DNA of 64,000 bases from Termitomyces sp. T153 (lineage: Eukaryota; Basidiomycota; Agaricomycetes; Agaricales; Lyophyllaceae). The DNA is taken from assembly GCA_018296165.2 (NCBI GenBank), contig JACKQL020000004.1:1-64000 (forward strand), read 5' to 3'. The translations under genes were made by a program, and so were the position numbers. The notes beneath the pieces are model-generated. The model saw nothing but the letters and a program-made list of their open reading frames with translations. It ran no database searches and had not been told where the DNA came from. Below are positions 1-12,378 of the stretch, in pieces. Positions within the stretch are counted from its first letter, which is position 1. Each line of letters begins with the position of its first letter.

Positions 1-822
1 ACAGCAATCCCTCAAAGTGAGCCCTCCTGGAGCCCAAAAATGGTGGCAAGACCAGGCCAAGCCAATTTTATCTTAGAAAATGACCAGATGAGATCCTAAG
101 AGTGGGTATCACCGGGATCGCGGGAAGGATCGCTACCACGGTGGGTATTCCAGCGATGTATATAACTAGTGTCATATTATTAGAATCACAAGCATGTCTA
201 TACTTGGTGTATATATGCTTGTGTACATGGCATACAATTTGTGACATTGTGACACTGGTGTCATACTGTGACACATTATAGTGATGAAAGTGTTTTAGGA
301 AATTGTGAGATAAACTCTTGGTCAAATAGCATAAAATATGCATCATTTGAAAGGTGTATTATAGCCAAAGGGCTCACACCTTGTTCATTAGTCATACAGA
401 CACTATAGTAATCCATAGAGGGAATTATTCTCTGTAAAAATCCTTCTTAATCAATCTCAAAGTCACTAGTAAACAAGGAAATATAGAGACAAATAAAGAG
501 TTGTGAGATGCAAATATACATGATATAGATAATCCTACTGTGAAAGGGGAAAGATACAAACATATTTGAGAGTACTATTGAGGTGGAACAAAATGTCACA
601 TGTGACATAATACAAAAAAAAGTGTTTTCTTGTCATAAAATCAGAACTACTGCACCAAATCACATGATCTAAGTAGTTCTGAGTAGCCTATGCATATACC
701 AAGAGCTCACAATGCACAAATATAGTACATAACCTTATAAAACATCACAAAATTACAAAGCATAGAAGAAAATATGTCAAAAATGCGCTGTTCATTGATT
801 GTACACTAGTGAGGTAGGATAA

Positions 823-1262
823 GGTCATGTGACCTTCTTCATTATTGTGAGCTCTTTATAAGGTCTTTATCTAACTGAAATACTGTCACACTTAAGCAAT
901 TCAACCACTTGATCATCAACAGCGCTGGGATATTAATAAAGGTGTATGAAAATAGAGTACTAATTCATTGTGTCCTGTTGAAACAGGATCAAGTCACATG
1001 ACTTACTTCATTGTTGTGAGCTCTTGGGTGGATGTCTAGTGACCCAAAATACTCTTACACAAAATAAATCTAACCACTTTCTGAGCCAGAACAATGGTAT
1101 TTTGTAGAAAACATATAAAAATGGGGTCTTTAGTGATTATGTGGTAGTGAGGCAGGGTGAGGTCACATGACCTATTTCATTCTTGTGAGTTCTTGGATAT
1201 ATATCTAGGAACCTTAAATACTGTTACACTTAAGTAATTCAACCACTTTCTGACCCATAGCA
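823..1262. repeat. Degenerate tandem repeat, about 165-bp period, three copies
   Basis: Three diverged copies begin near 823, 988 and 1158. Each holds a TCATGTGACC or TCACATGAC core, then a TTCATT.TTGTGAG(C/T)TCTT block, then ATACT.T.ACAC and AACCACTT. No coding potential is visible. The rest of 1-1300 is AT-rich with no recognisable gene. The copies are too diverged for a recent satellite and may be the decayed remains of a mobile or promoter-derived repeat. Confidence 0.6.
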
Positions 1263-1673
1263 CTGGGTCCAAATCCTGGAAGTTTTAGCATTAAAACTTC
1301 GGACTCGTATACTAGAAGGAGATGAGGGGTGATATGGTGAGTGTGGCTTCGCGGTGGGATGGGGAGGTGTGGAAGAAGCGCATACACTTACGCATGTTTA
1401 TATGAGGGAGAGCGTGAGAGGGAGGGTTGTGAGATTATTACTTGGCCAGACGGTGCCCAACACGAAAAGAGAGTTGTAGTAGGGAAGGTCGAGTGCCGGG
1501 AGGAATTCGAATGTTCCACCTGTAGCGTCGGTGTCAGCAGCAGCAGGCGCTTGTGGGGGAAGGTGTTTGTTTGCGGGGACGGAGATTGAGAGGAGGCATC
1601 TAGCTGCGCTGGAGCTCATCGCCTCATGCACAGACTGACCAATGTCCCTTGCGCAATAATCACTATTCCACCA

Positions 1674-1935
1674 TCAAGATGGGCTGAAGGAAGTGAGAGC
1701 GCCTGGGTCAGTGTCACCCCCTACCCACGTCAACACCCAAATCTTAGACTGTAACTTACACGCAGCCTTAAGGCTCTCCTTCGCTGCGGTGTATTTGCCT
1801 GCCGTACACTCACGGATACCGATGAGAAGATGCCGTATGGCATGTTCGTCCGGCGTATTGACGTCCAGAATCTTGTTAACAGAGGCAGTCGGACTTGTCG
1901 CCAAAGCCAGACTCGTCGTTGTCGGACCTTAACTT
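1674..1935 (-). pseudogene. Isolated TPR-like exon, possibly Iml2/TTC39-like fragment
   Basis: On the minus strand one open segment reads as amphipathic helices, including HLLIGIRECTAGKYTAAKES, which looks like a tetratricopeptide hairpin. A plausible donor (GTAAGT) follows the residues LKAAC. I could not find a convincing upstream exon: a TAA lies just before the segment unless an acceptor near 1930 is used. I also found no downstream exon ending in a family-like C-terminus. It is probably a gene fragment or a badly decayed gene. The Iml2/TTC39 resemblance is an impression from the helix pattern only. Confidence 0.3.
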
Positions 1936-2318
1936 CGGCCCCATTAATATCAAGTCGTAGAGATTAAGACAGATAATTGGTTTGCCCTGAACATTGTGGT
2001 ATGGCTAAGACATGTGCTCACGCACGATATAGACTTTTCCGCCAACCTGAGGACTCTGCGTGGATTTCGGCGTATCATGATCGATTTACCAAACTCTACT
2101 TGACGTAGTTTATCTGGATTTTGCTTTTGATTTGGTTTTGCTTTTGAACGAGAGGCATAGGCTGTCCTCGCGTGTATATATGAGCTAGTCGTATAAACCT
2201 TGTGATTCAAGGAAAACTTGATTGAGGACGCTGCAATCAGACAGTACGAGCATCACTAATGATGAAGTTTGTCGAGCATTATTTAAATTCAAGGAAACAA
2301 TGCATTCATGGATATATA

Positions 2319-3451
2319 TTAAAAGCTCGCAGGGGCGATGATATGTCCACTCCTCTCGCGCCATCTCCTTATAGCTTTGTCGCGCTTCCCTTTCTGTTTG
2401 TATGTAGCCTTGTCGATCTTCTTGAGCGTCCACTTCAACCATGTCGACGGTTTCTCAGAAAAGGCCCCAGGAATCGAAGCCGGTGCCTGTTCCGTTCCTT
2501 CCTCTGCCAGTGGCTTAGGCTGATGGCCCCCGAAAAGGCTTTTGATCTGAGGAACAAGAACGTTCGCGACGTTTAAGGAGTGTTTAGAGTTGTGTTTAAA
2601 GCAGGCGGAAGCGACAAGAGAAGCAGAGACGATGTCTTGGGAGACGGATGGGAGATTGTGAACGTCATACAAAGCTGCAGCAGTCATGACTGTTTCGATG
2701 GGGTACTTCTGATGAAGAGAGTGTAGAAGCTGACGAGCGGCGGGGAGGGAGAGAGGGAGGCTATATTTGGCGCATTCACCATAGACTTTAAGAGCCAAAA
2801 GAGGACACTTTAGTTCCTCGCATCGACCTTTCATTAAAAAAGCTGTGAAACCACCAAAAAGTTGGAGAAGGTGTGATTACTTACGAACGAAAAGCTCAGA
2901 GAACGAATTTTCAAACTTGTGCCCTGTTTCTGTCCATCCCGCGAACATTCCAGTGATTGTCTCCAGCTGCTGCTGCGTCGTCGCGAGTTGAACGAGTTGG
3001 ACCCAAACACTGTTCCGAACCATTGGCGTCTTGACAGTCGCATTGCGCCCAAGACGTGGAGTTAGAAACGCAAGAATCTGGTTAAAGCGTGCCACTCGGT
3101 CTTTTTCGGACAGTTTTCGACTTTTTTTCTGCTTTGCCGTCACAACCGACGAAGCCTTCGAACTCGACGCTTTGGGTGCGGGTTTTGCTACTGCCTTTTT
3201 GGCTGGACCGGCGGAAGGAGAAGGCTTGTTCCGGGGAACAGGCTCGGATGGTATCAGGTCTCCGACTACTTCGTCCGAAAACAAATCCTCAATCTCCACA
3301 GCCGCTTTCTTTCTTAGGACTACGGAAATTGACAGCTTGTAACACGTTCAATGCGAGAAAAGCACTCACGGATAGGAGTGTTATGTAGAGGTCTCCTGCT
3401 ATATACTGTGCGTATATTGAACGTAGCACGACGGGCTACGAAACTCGCCAT
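2319..3451 (-). CDS. Putative mitochondrial protein with PPR-like helical repeats
   Basis: Three exons (3451-3370, 3319-2885, 2842-2319) with introns of 50 and 42 nt give 346 aa. The start was chosen because MASFVARRATFNIR is followed by YSRRPLHNTPI, a typical arginine-rich presequence without acidic residues. Residues of about 45-95 are a low-complexity Pro/Ala/Lys/Ser linker. The rest is helical and ends in a very basic tail (KQKGKRDKAIRRWRERSG). Helix pairs such as FSELF...LMKGRCEELKCPLLALKVYG resemble pentatricopeptide-type repeats. A matrix role in RNA handling or in the mitoribosome would fit the presequence, helices and basic tail, but this is inference; no family was firmly recognised. 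The intact frame across both introns supports a real gene. Confidence 0.7.
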
Positions 3452-4446
3452 TACTCCTGACGACGTCGAGTAGGGGAATTTCAATTTTGTTTTGCACGTG
3501 ATTAGATGGACTGGCTGAGGCTTCAAAAGCAAACAAGGATAAGCGCGATTCCTTCCATTCTGAGCCAGCGAACGCGTTCCGTCTTAAAAAAAAGAACGAG
3601 ACAAGGGCTGACCTGCGGGATGCGACAGACATGACTAGACGTCGAAATATACGCGTATATTGAGCATCCCATATGCTTGATGAGATAAAAAGTTTGGACA
3701 GCAATGAATGGCTTTGGAAACCCACTTTTTCTTGAGTTGAGTTGGTTCCCACAATCTCCAACTTGAATATATTTAGTCACAGTACAAATTACAGGTAAAT
3801 ATGCTATATTGTCGATACAGCAACATATGGACAAGTCCAAAATATAAGTATGCTGTATGGATAATCTGTTATACCACGACACAAAAGTAGTAGGTATTGG
3901 CCGTGCGATATATGAACTGGAACACACGACAGGGGGAATCATTGGAAGATATATAGGGATTAGCAAAAAAAATGCGACGATAATGAACAACGGTAAATGA
4001 GCACAGCAATGATGGATAGTTATCGTTACAACATGACAGGGTCAAGATGTCGGTGCGGAGTGGACAGATACAAACATGCAGACAGACGATGACGAGGTCT
4101 AATTCAAAAGCAAATGCAGCGGTTATGACATGACGATGATGCGATGTATGGATGCGAGAATATGACGACGACAATGACAATAACGAATGTTCCGGGTGAT
4201 GTGTTGTTATGTTATGTAGCGACATTGAGTTTGTAAATAATCGGACTGATGAGAGAAATCAAGCACTGCTCTGTAATATAGAGAATACAAACCTTAGAGC
4301 CGATGCATCTGCAGCGTGATGATAGCAAGAGGCGGCTTGAAACACGTTTTTTTTTTCGTGGCGAAAGTGTGATGGCGTTCAGACTCGATTTTGAGATTCA
4401 GATGCAGACGGGCTGGAGGTGACGACATTAGAGATCTTATATGTCC

Positions 4447-4594
4447 AGAATCAAAGTGACGACGAACAAATAGCGAGAACAGAACCGATATGCTAAGAAT
4501 CAAAGTGACCACAAACAAACAGCGAGAACAGAAACGATACGCTAAGGATCAAAATGACCACGAACAATAGAAACGATATTAGACACGCTATTCA
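4447..4594. repeat. 49-bp minisatellite, about 2.8 copies
   Basis: Units starting at 4447, 4496 and 4545 share AG(A/G)ATCAAA(G/A)TGAC followed by AACAAA.AGCGAGAACAGAA and GATA.GCTA. The third unit is shortened by an internal deletion. Period is 49 bp. Confidence 0.75.
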
Positions 4595-7500
4595 GCATCA
4601 GCCCGACGCACACACACAGATATATAAAAACACGAACCAATTCGATGAGCACTTTGCACACAGCCAAAGTAGGTGCCTCAGCACGACACGTACCATGAAT
4701 AACAGTTGCCACATGTCATCGTTGGAGAGGAAAAGTTGAAGGACTCCTAAGGGACGCGACCAAAGGCTGTAGAAGGTGATCAAAGGACAGCAAGGATCGC
4801 AAATATCAAGCTGCGACTGCCGAAATTGACAACACAGTCCGACTCGGAACCTACACTCTAGCCAAGTTGCCGACATTTCCCAACCAAGCCGGGGTCACGG
4901 CGTCCATCTGAGCATATCATGCGCAAGTTGTCTGCAACCATTGAGGGTGAGCGGCCAGATGTTCCCATGCTACCTGCCATCAGTGCCTTATCAGTATCTC
5001 TCGACTGTAAAACCACAGTTCTGGGTCATTGATAAGTAATGATAGCACAGATTCATTGTGATTACTACTTATTTAAAGGCGCGCCTATTTCTGGCACCCT
5101 TGTACAGGCACAAGTCAAGCCATGTCCAGGGATGATGATCCTGATTTTTGAACAGGCTAGCCCCAGAGTTGTATTCGAACTTTGCAAGCTTCAGATGGAA
5201 CCAGGTTATTTGCGTTGAGCACAGAAAGATTGACAACAAAAAACAGCAGGTCACTTCTTTGTCTGCCAAGAACAGGAGAATAAATAGATCGAACAAAATG
5301 ATCGAAGAAAGGGTGCTGAGAGTGGCTATGAAGCTCTGATATCACCAAAATTTCTCGGATCCAAGGATAAAAATTGCATGAACCGTGGCAAAATCATTTT
5401 ACTGGATCAGAAGGCCAGAAGATGCAGAAACGTGCGTGCGCAGGGGATCGCAGCTTGGGAAAAAAGTAGCAGCGGGGACATATAGTGCGGAAAGCGTAAT
5501 CTATAGCTATCCGTTGAGAAAGAAACAGGCTGAGCCTGAGTCGAGACCCGTCGAGGGAAAGCGAGGAGACATGTGATGACCAGCACTCTCGCACCAGTCA
5601 TGAGTCATGCCCTTTATTCTGGTATTGCTAGTATGGACGGCATGACGGTGCGAGTGGAGCCGCAAATGATAGAACTTTCGAGTGAGGGATCTGTTGTCGT
5701 AGCAAAGTTTCCGAGGTGTTGGCAACTAGTAACACTCCTAGTGAACACATACGACTTCGCAATCAATAACGTACCTGGACTTATAGAGTACCGCAACAAT
5801 CACTATTAGCCAATAATCTGAGGATTTTCATGCATGTCAAGGTCAGTAGATTATGGAGCCGAAGCGAAGGTAAGTGAACGCGAAGTAAGTGAACATTTGG
5901 AATATCCGTATCGTGCATCCCGATCTGATTAGATCAAGATCTTACTGCAGTCCGAGATTTTTTTTAACAGCCCACCCTGTGACCTTACAGCCTTGTAGCA
6001 CATGTTAGTATCCTTGCTGGCCTCGATATCGTAATGCGAATCGCGCTTACCAGTGATTTCTGATCGTTCTTGTAATTATGAGATTCTCATCGACTCTCAT
6101 GATGGTCACCGTTCCTCCAGCTGCTATGTTGAGCGATAACGACATACTGCAGCTTTTGTATCATCTCCGTGCGTCTATCCGCCTCAAATCCGCCATCCTC
6201 CACCTTCTCTACCACATATGTAATGGTTCTTAGGCATCGCAACCCCTGAGCATGCTCTTTCTATCTCGTTGATCTTTGTACCTTCGAATTTCTAGCGCTC
6301 GACACCTACCTCTCCCAAGGCAATATCTCCAATTTCCATATAGAACTTTGTCGAAATCTCTATTACTATCAGCATGACTCACAAAGCGCGAAGACCCAGG
6401 ATTCACGGTGGTCGTCATGAGCTGGAAGTCGAACAATCTGATGACCAGTCCGCTCCGGACAAGAACACTAAAACATCAAGAATCCAGTAAGTGATCCAAT
6501 GCTCGTCGTCCATCTCACGGTCCACGTCATACACTTAAGGCATCGGTCCGTAATCATCGACGATCCGCAAACCCCACGAATTCGAACGTCAAATCCTACG
6601 TTGATCTCATGAGTTATTTGCAGTCGTCCTCTGATAGATACCTAATTTACACTTCTACTCTGTGAAATTTCAGAGAACATCCCTGAAAATCGAGCACATG
6701 CTTGCAGATGAGAAGTGAGAAACTGTGCCGTAAAATTCATTAATTGATTGTGAACCTCCTTTGAAACGGATTTGGAATACCATATTCTGAACAAGCGGGT
6801 GGCGGGCCTAGCCAAAGACAATATCCGACTGACAGCCAACTCAATTTCATCTTTCCGCGCATGCACATACATGTGAAAATAACTCGTTAACATCACCAGG
6901 ACACACCGAGAAGGCAAATTGGATCTTTTGTCGATTTACTGTCATACACGAACAGGAAAAGTCAAGTTCTTGAAGAGTGAAATACGTGTGTTGATTGTGT
7001 GAGAGATACGTGTAATGGATAGATATGTCGGGCCGTAAATGACTACTATGTTGTCTCCATGTCGGCTTCAAGGTTCTTGGAGAACAGTACAAACCCCCGA
7101 GTTCTTTCATGATGAAACTCCGACGTCCTTGAAGCAAGAGATCTAGAGAGGCTACTTACCCCTTCTTATCAAGCTGGGCACTTCCTGGGATTTCGCAGAT
7201 TCTAGATCTGAGAAGTCTACCAGGGCCGCGTGTCGAACTACATATATTTACCCATCTTCTTCGGCTTCTCGCGGCATCTGTCTCGTTGAACTTGGAGACA
7301 CCATAAGTGGTCAGCTTCGACTTACTGAGCAGTGTCCATCTATTTAGTGGGTCATTCGTCAGGCACTGATGTTCTACATTTAGACCCAGTCATTGATCGT
7401 ACATAAGCCATAGATGAAGACACGAGGCAGAATGACCGAGTCGGCAGCGCAACTTGGCCTGACTGATCGGCGGGAAGGGGCTCGGCGGTATAATTATCAT

Positions 7501-7831
7501 GGTAAATATGTACGTAGTTTGATATAAAATTCATGAAAATGAGGTTATATTGACAATTAGAAGTATGACAGAATCATTGTTTCAAACGCGAGGGCTACCT
7601 TGTACTTCGTATATGGATCTGTTGATATGAGTATATCTATGTACATCGTGACACTGGGAGAAAAATCACATCAAGAGCTGTTGAATCGTTTTGATACGCA
7701 GTTCTCGAACGAAAAGGCCCGCAACAGAAATCATGCACTGCGTTCAGCGAATTTTGTCATTTGCGACGATCATGACGTAACTGAGCCATCAACGTCTTAA
7801 CCAGTGCGTTTACGGTGACCTCCTTTCTCCA

Positions 7832-8116
7832 TCAACCAAAATTATTCATTGGACTGCTGTCAACGAATTCGAAGAGAGAAAGCTGCTCTTGGGGGTTGAC
7901 TTCTTGCTTTTGCTCCACAACCGCCCCTTTAACCTCTTGTGCTTTTATCCTAGGTTTACTCCTTAATCTTCGACCCTCATGCGCTCCGACTGTAACTTTC
8001 TGGTGTACAGGTCTCGCTTCGATACACGCAGAACTATCAACCATTTTGTCCTGGCTGTGTGTATTGACATAGACGTCAATAGCAAACTTTAATCGGCGTC
8101 CGGTATGTGCACACAA
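7832..8116 (-). CDS. Weak ORF, coding-like composition, unknown
   Basis: A 94-codon open frame with a hydrophilic, charged composition (for example RIKAQEVKGAVVEQKQEVNP) ending in PMNNFG. No presequence, domain or partner exon was found. It may be a chance ORF or an exon of a gene I could not assemble. Confidence 0.18.
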   Translation of the reverse strand: MCAHTGRRLKFAIDVYVNTHSQDKMVDSSACIEARPVHQKVTVGAHEGRRLRSKPRIKAQEVKGAVVEQKQEVNPQEQLSLFEFVDSSPMNNFG

Positions 8117-8925
8117 AATCTAACTGATATATGCGGCACTTGCGCTGGTAAGCAACTTCTTTATATGGTTACCCATCGAGGAGATGATTGTCTAGATTTG
8201 GATCATCTGTCGCTTTTGTATGCAACCCTGCTGACATTAACATCTTCGTCGGGATCTAGTGCCCGACAAAGTCGAAATATTCTCAGGACTCTGTGTGGCT
8301 AAACGCCGTGTCCTTACGTCACGGTATCTGTACTCAGAGAGCGTCTTTTGGAAAATCCAAAGGGGCCTCAATTTGCTTTCACGGGGGCTGAGACGCACTC
8401 GGGAATCACTTTCGCTGACAGGTTGTAGACGCAAGAACCTTAGCCAACAAGTACGGGATCCTTACTTATAGAAATTCCAGGGCCCATGCAAGGAGTTTGG
8501 TCACTATGCTGCTCCAGCTACTCCTCGCGCGAAGAAGTACCATGAAACCCCTCCTGCATCAAAATGTTAGACGTGTTATGAATTATGACCTTCGGCCCTT
8601 GAGGCTCACTTCTGAGTCCTGTAGGTCACCGTCGTTGGAACGCATCTGACGATCGATCATGATCAATCAGTCAGGTTCATTCACACAATGACCCGACTCA
8701 CATACTTATGGTCCTTATGGCTCACACCAAGGATTTGGTGCATGTTCGAGGGCCTGGGTGCGTTACTTATAGATACGCGAACACGGCGATCAAAAGTTTG
8801 ATCTAGATCATTTCTTATCGGGGAAAACTGCGTCTCCCGTGTCGTTCACGCTCGTGCCATGTTAATAAACATGGTAGCCTATGTAAACCGGTGTCTTCAA
8901 ACTTCACTCGCTTTGCCTCTATGCC

Positions 8926-11295
8926 ATGTCTTTCACTACACAATGCCATCTCATGACGATACCCCTCGAAATCCTTCACCATATTGCTTTGGACCTCACG
9001 AAGCTCACGCCCATCGGTCCAGCTGTCCAACTCGTGCCACTCATGCAGACCTGCTCCACGCTCAACGCACGTCTCTGCCGAAAGCGCAATCCAAACCTCT
9101 TTGGCGCAATCTATCGCCATAAGCTAGATTCAGCAGCCGTCGAGCGACGACTGGGTCGACCCACGCCCATGCAATGGGCGGCATGGGGAGCAAGAGCCTT
9201 CGAGGCCATGCGCTTGTTCAGGAGGGGATATATCCGATGCAATGAATATGATACGAAGATACTGTTGGAGGCACTCCAAGTCGGTGTGATGCTCATGCTA
9301 GACGATGATGGGAAGAATGTCCGTCAAATGCTTCTATGGGCTCGCGCAGATGTTTTCATACAGCGACTGGTCATGATGCGCGTTTATGAGCATTCAGACG
9401 AGAACCAAGGTTGGCCACGGGAGACGCCTTTGATTGCCTACGCGCTACAGCTCATGTGGTTATTGACGTCCGAAGGTCAGCTCTTCTTTGTATTACGCAA
9501 TGTTCCCTAACTCTACCTTTAGAATCCCTTCTGTCCGAGCCCCCAGCCGTCAGTGCTCAGTTCCAGCAACTCTTGCTACCGTTCGTCTATTGCCCCTTCC
9601 GGTACCCGTCAACCCCGTTTCCTCCCAATCATTATATCGTCCCTCCTCTCCTTCCTTCGCCCATGCTTGTTCCCACCACCATTCCCACAGCTCACGGGCG
9701 TTATCCACTATATCCGCCTTCCCTTGCTTCTTCATTCGAGCTCCCCAACGGTCAACAAATTCGCCTCGCCCCACCGCCTCCTGCACTTATGGCCAAGCTG
9801 CTTTACCTGGCGCGGGAGGAAGTGCGTCCGCTTCCAATCGCACCGCACCTGTTCCGCACCCGCGCTGAGATCCAAGCCGCAGGTATCTTCACCATCGGGC
9901 CTGTCCGAGAAGATGTCGAGGAGGCAAATTGGAGCTACCTTGCGCGCCCACCGCTGGGGACGGGACTCCGTACGCGAGAAGGTGTGCGCAAGGTGGACGC
10001 AGACTGGGATGGAGTGGAGTGGAGCGCGCGCTCATTCGACAGCGACAGCAACGATTGCGAGTATCCCTCACGCCCAGAAGGCATGAAGTTCCCTGGGTTC
10101 GAGGTCCAGCCACCCATACCCAGGTGGATAGGCAAGGCACCTCTGTTGGATGATGAAAAGAGCACGAGGTGGGACATGGACTTTTTTAGGATGTGGGCGT
10201 GGGCCGATCTTGACGCTGGAATCGCGAGGAAGGCGTTCGAGGGTGGTGTATATGAGCCGGGCACGGCCAACGGGCTATGGACAGGAAGATTATTGGTATA
10301 TGCATGTTCTTTTGATACCTTGATTACTGACTGACGTTCCTCGTAGATCCCAGTCTTAGAAGAGCAACAAAACCTTGCTTCCAACCCTATCCATCCTCAG
10401 AATGGTGCTCTCACCGTCGATTCACTCCACGGATACCATCAAGTATCCTTCATGCGCATGCGCGAGATACACGGTGTGCATGGTGAAGTACTTCCTATCC
10501 CACAACTCTCCTCCGCCGACGAAGCCGCCGACGAAGACGACTGGGAGTCTGTCTCTGATAACGAAGGAGAGGAAACAGAAGAAGAACCCTTCGCCCTTGG
10601 CTCACTTGCTGCACACGACGGGATGAATAACGCCTGGTTTGCTGGTCGCCCGCGCGTACTTCCACCTCGCTTTGGACAAGCCTCAGATATAGTCACAATT
10701 TGGGTAGATGGTATTGCCGATGTTGGGACATATCGCACCAATACACGGTTCACCGGGCGCTGGACGGGTGGAGCAAGGCTAGGCAACGATGCCCCCTTGC
10801 CCGTCAAATATCTTTCTCGCTCTACAGGAGAGGAGGGGTACCCACACAACGCGTCGACGTGCACTCGATGCAAAGATGATGAAGCGTTCGCGCAAAGGGT
10901 GAAAACAGCTGCAGGGCATCGAGGGATGGAATTACACACACTCCTTGAGGCGCAGCGCGTGAGGGGAAGGTGCAATGGTATAAGAGAAATCGTCATTCTC
11001 GGAGAGGTAAGTCTCTCGCCCTTTCTTCATCTCCGCTTCAAACTCACCTTTCCAACAGACTGACCCTGTTCATGGTGCAGCGTTCCACCACTGGGAGCTT
11101 GAAGGACGCGTACGTCCCGCAGATGGACTCTTTCTTGCCTTGCGACGCCCTAAGGAGGCGATCATGGGTACTATGCTGTTTTGGGGATATTTCGTTGGCG
11201 GGGAGTCTCTAGTTGGAAACTGGCGTGTTGGAGGAACAGACGTGATGGCGCCGGCGTGGGAGGGAACATTTGTTTGGGGGAGGAGAAGTGACTAG
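8926..11295 (+). CDS. Large F-box domain protein
   Basis: Four exons (8926-9475, 9523-10295, 10347-11006, 11059-11295) with introns of 47-52 nt give 739 aa. The N-terminus contains MTIPLEILHHIALDL and further leucines over about 45 residues, the usual F-box helix pattern that binds Skp1 in SCF ubiquitin ligases. The middle is proline-rich, followed by a strongly acidic tract (SSADEAADEDDWESVSDNEG). The C-terminal part, with DPVHGAAFHHWELEGRVRP and LFWGYFVGGESLVGNWRV, looks like a beta-rich recognition domain repeatedly seen in agaric F-box proteins (my recollection of the family). The substrate cannot be read from sequence. MTIPLEIL at 8953 is an alternative start. The 3' flank is a T/C-rich minisatellite. 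Confidence 0.85.
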
Positions 11296-11321
11296 GAACA
11301 GGGAAAGCATTTTGTTGTCGC

Positions 11322-11468
11322 TTGAGAATCTTTTTCTTCTTTATTTATTGAGTCTTTTTCTTCTTGATTTATTGAGAGTCTTCTTCTTCTTTATTTATCG
11401 AGTCTTTTTCTTCTTTATTTATTGAGAGTCTTTTTCTTCTTCATTTATTGAAAGTCTTCTTCTTCTTT
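11322..11468. repeat. T/C-rich minisatellite behind the F-box gene
   Basis: About six units of 24-30 bp built on GAGTCTTTTTCTTCTTTATT begin some 30 nt after the F-box stop codon, so they probably lie in its 3' UTR. Units differ by an inserted GA and by TTC/TTT changes. Confidence 0.75.
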
Positions 11469-12008
11469 GTTTTCCTGCGTGTACATCTGTATTCCCATGT
11501 CTTATCTTTGATTCCTCATTTGTTTATTTCAACTCGCTTCCATGATACCTGAACTTTCCTTTGGCACGATACCTAATTTATCTCAACATCGATGGTGATA
11601 CCCACATGTTCTTCACGACATGTATGTTTCTCATTTTTCTCGCATGTAGGATACTGTATATTACTTGGTGACCGTACCACCTTCACTCAGAAGTTTACTA
11701 CATATGATTATGAACCTCATGGCAAATGTTACTTATGCGCTTTGTATTGGCTAGAGGTAACTTTGAACTGTATCTAATTCATCAGTAGTGTTCCTATTTG
11801 TTGAACGCCGCTATAGGAAACGTTCGTATTCGGAACACAAAGATACTCTGAACAAGAAGGAAGAATCCAGGTCAAGTGTTCTCGAGTTTCCCAGACACAT
11901 CATACACTTTCTGAGGTATCTACATACCGTCACTGTTCCCTTATCTCATTCATCACATCACATCTCTTTCACATATCACTCCATTGTCTCTGTCTCTCTC
12001 TATATATT

Positions 12009-12378
12009 GCTGCGAGCGCTAGTGATGGCAACCATTGTCGCCTCACACTGCGCTCGCAGGTACGTATCAATCTTAATTACCTTCGTCGCCTCACACTGCG
12101 CTCGCAGCGTTCGCTAGTCGATATCATTGCGTCACGCGTTTCTTCCCCCACCCGCCATCCCTATTCAATTCTTTCATTCTACATATTACATCTTCCTACT
12201 CGCCCATTACATTAGTCCCTCGTAGTTAGCTTGAGTTCGGCTCTTTCTCTCCTTTACCGGGGGGGCCGACTCGAGAACTTCTCGGACTCAGAAATACAGA
12301 CATTTCTCACGCAGCGGTGGCCGAAACACTTAATTCACATTTCCCTCAACTTCCGTTAATCCTCGCCTCGAATTAATG
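12009..12378 (+). mobile_element. Solo terminal remnant (A2-B2) of a Ngaro-like retrotransposon
   Basis: The segment has the same order of landmarks as the right end of the intact element at 47985-52837 but is clearly diverged from it. It has CTGCGAGCGC at 12010, CTGCGCTCGCAG at 12048 and again at 12096, then a B-like block with TTAGCTTGAG, a G/C-rich tract, CTCGAGAACT and a terminal GAATTAATG near 12370. No gag, RT or recombinase ORF accompanies it. This is what recombination between A1 and A2 of a Ngaro-type element would leave, analogous to a solo LTR. Divergence indicates a different subfamily or an older insertion. Confidence 0.7.

Larger units (their letters stand above)
3452..8925. other. 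About 5.5 kb without a confident gene
   Basis: AT-rich with many short random ORFs. Long homopurine and polypyrimidine patches lie at about 4000-4600. A 49-bp minisatellite is listed separately, and one weak minus-strand ORF is listed at 7832-8116. I recognised no splice-consistent protein family on either strand. A minus-strand ORF at 6642-6917 has coding-like composition but no start, partner exon or family. Confidence 0.5.

Noticed and set aside
1398..1631. Minus-strand ORF adjoining the TPR-like exon as a possible continuation
   Set aside because: No acceptor joins it in frame with the GTAAGT donor after LKAAC, and its composition is low-complexity Ala/Ser/Pro.
9553..10086. Long ORFs in other frames of the F-box gene
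   Set aside because: They are Ser/Pro/Arg-rich shadows of the true frame, which carries the F-box and continues through four consistent exons.
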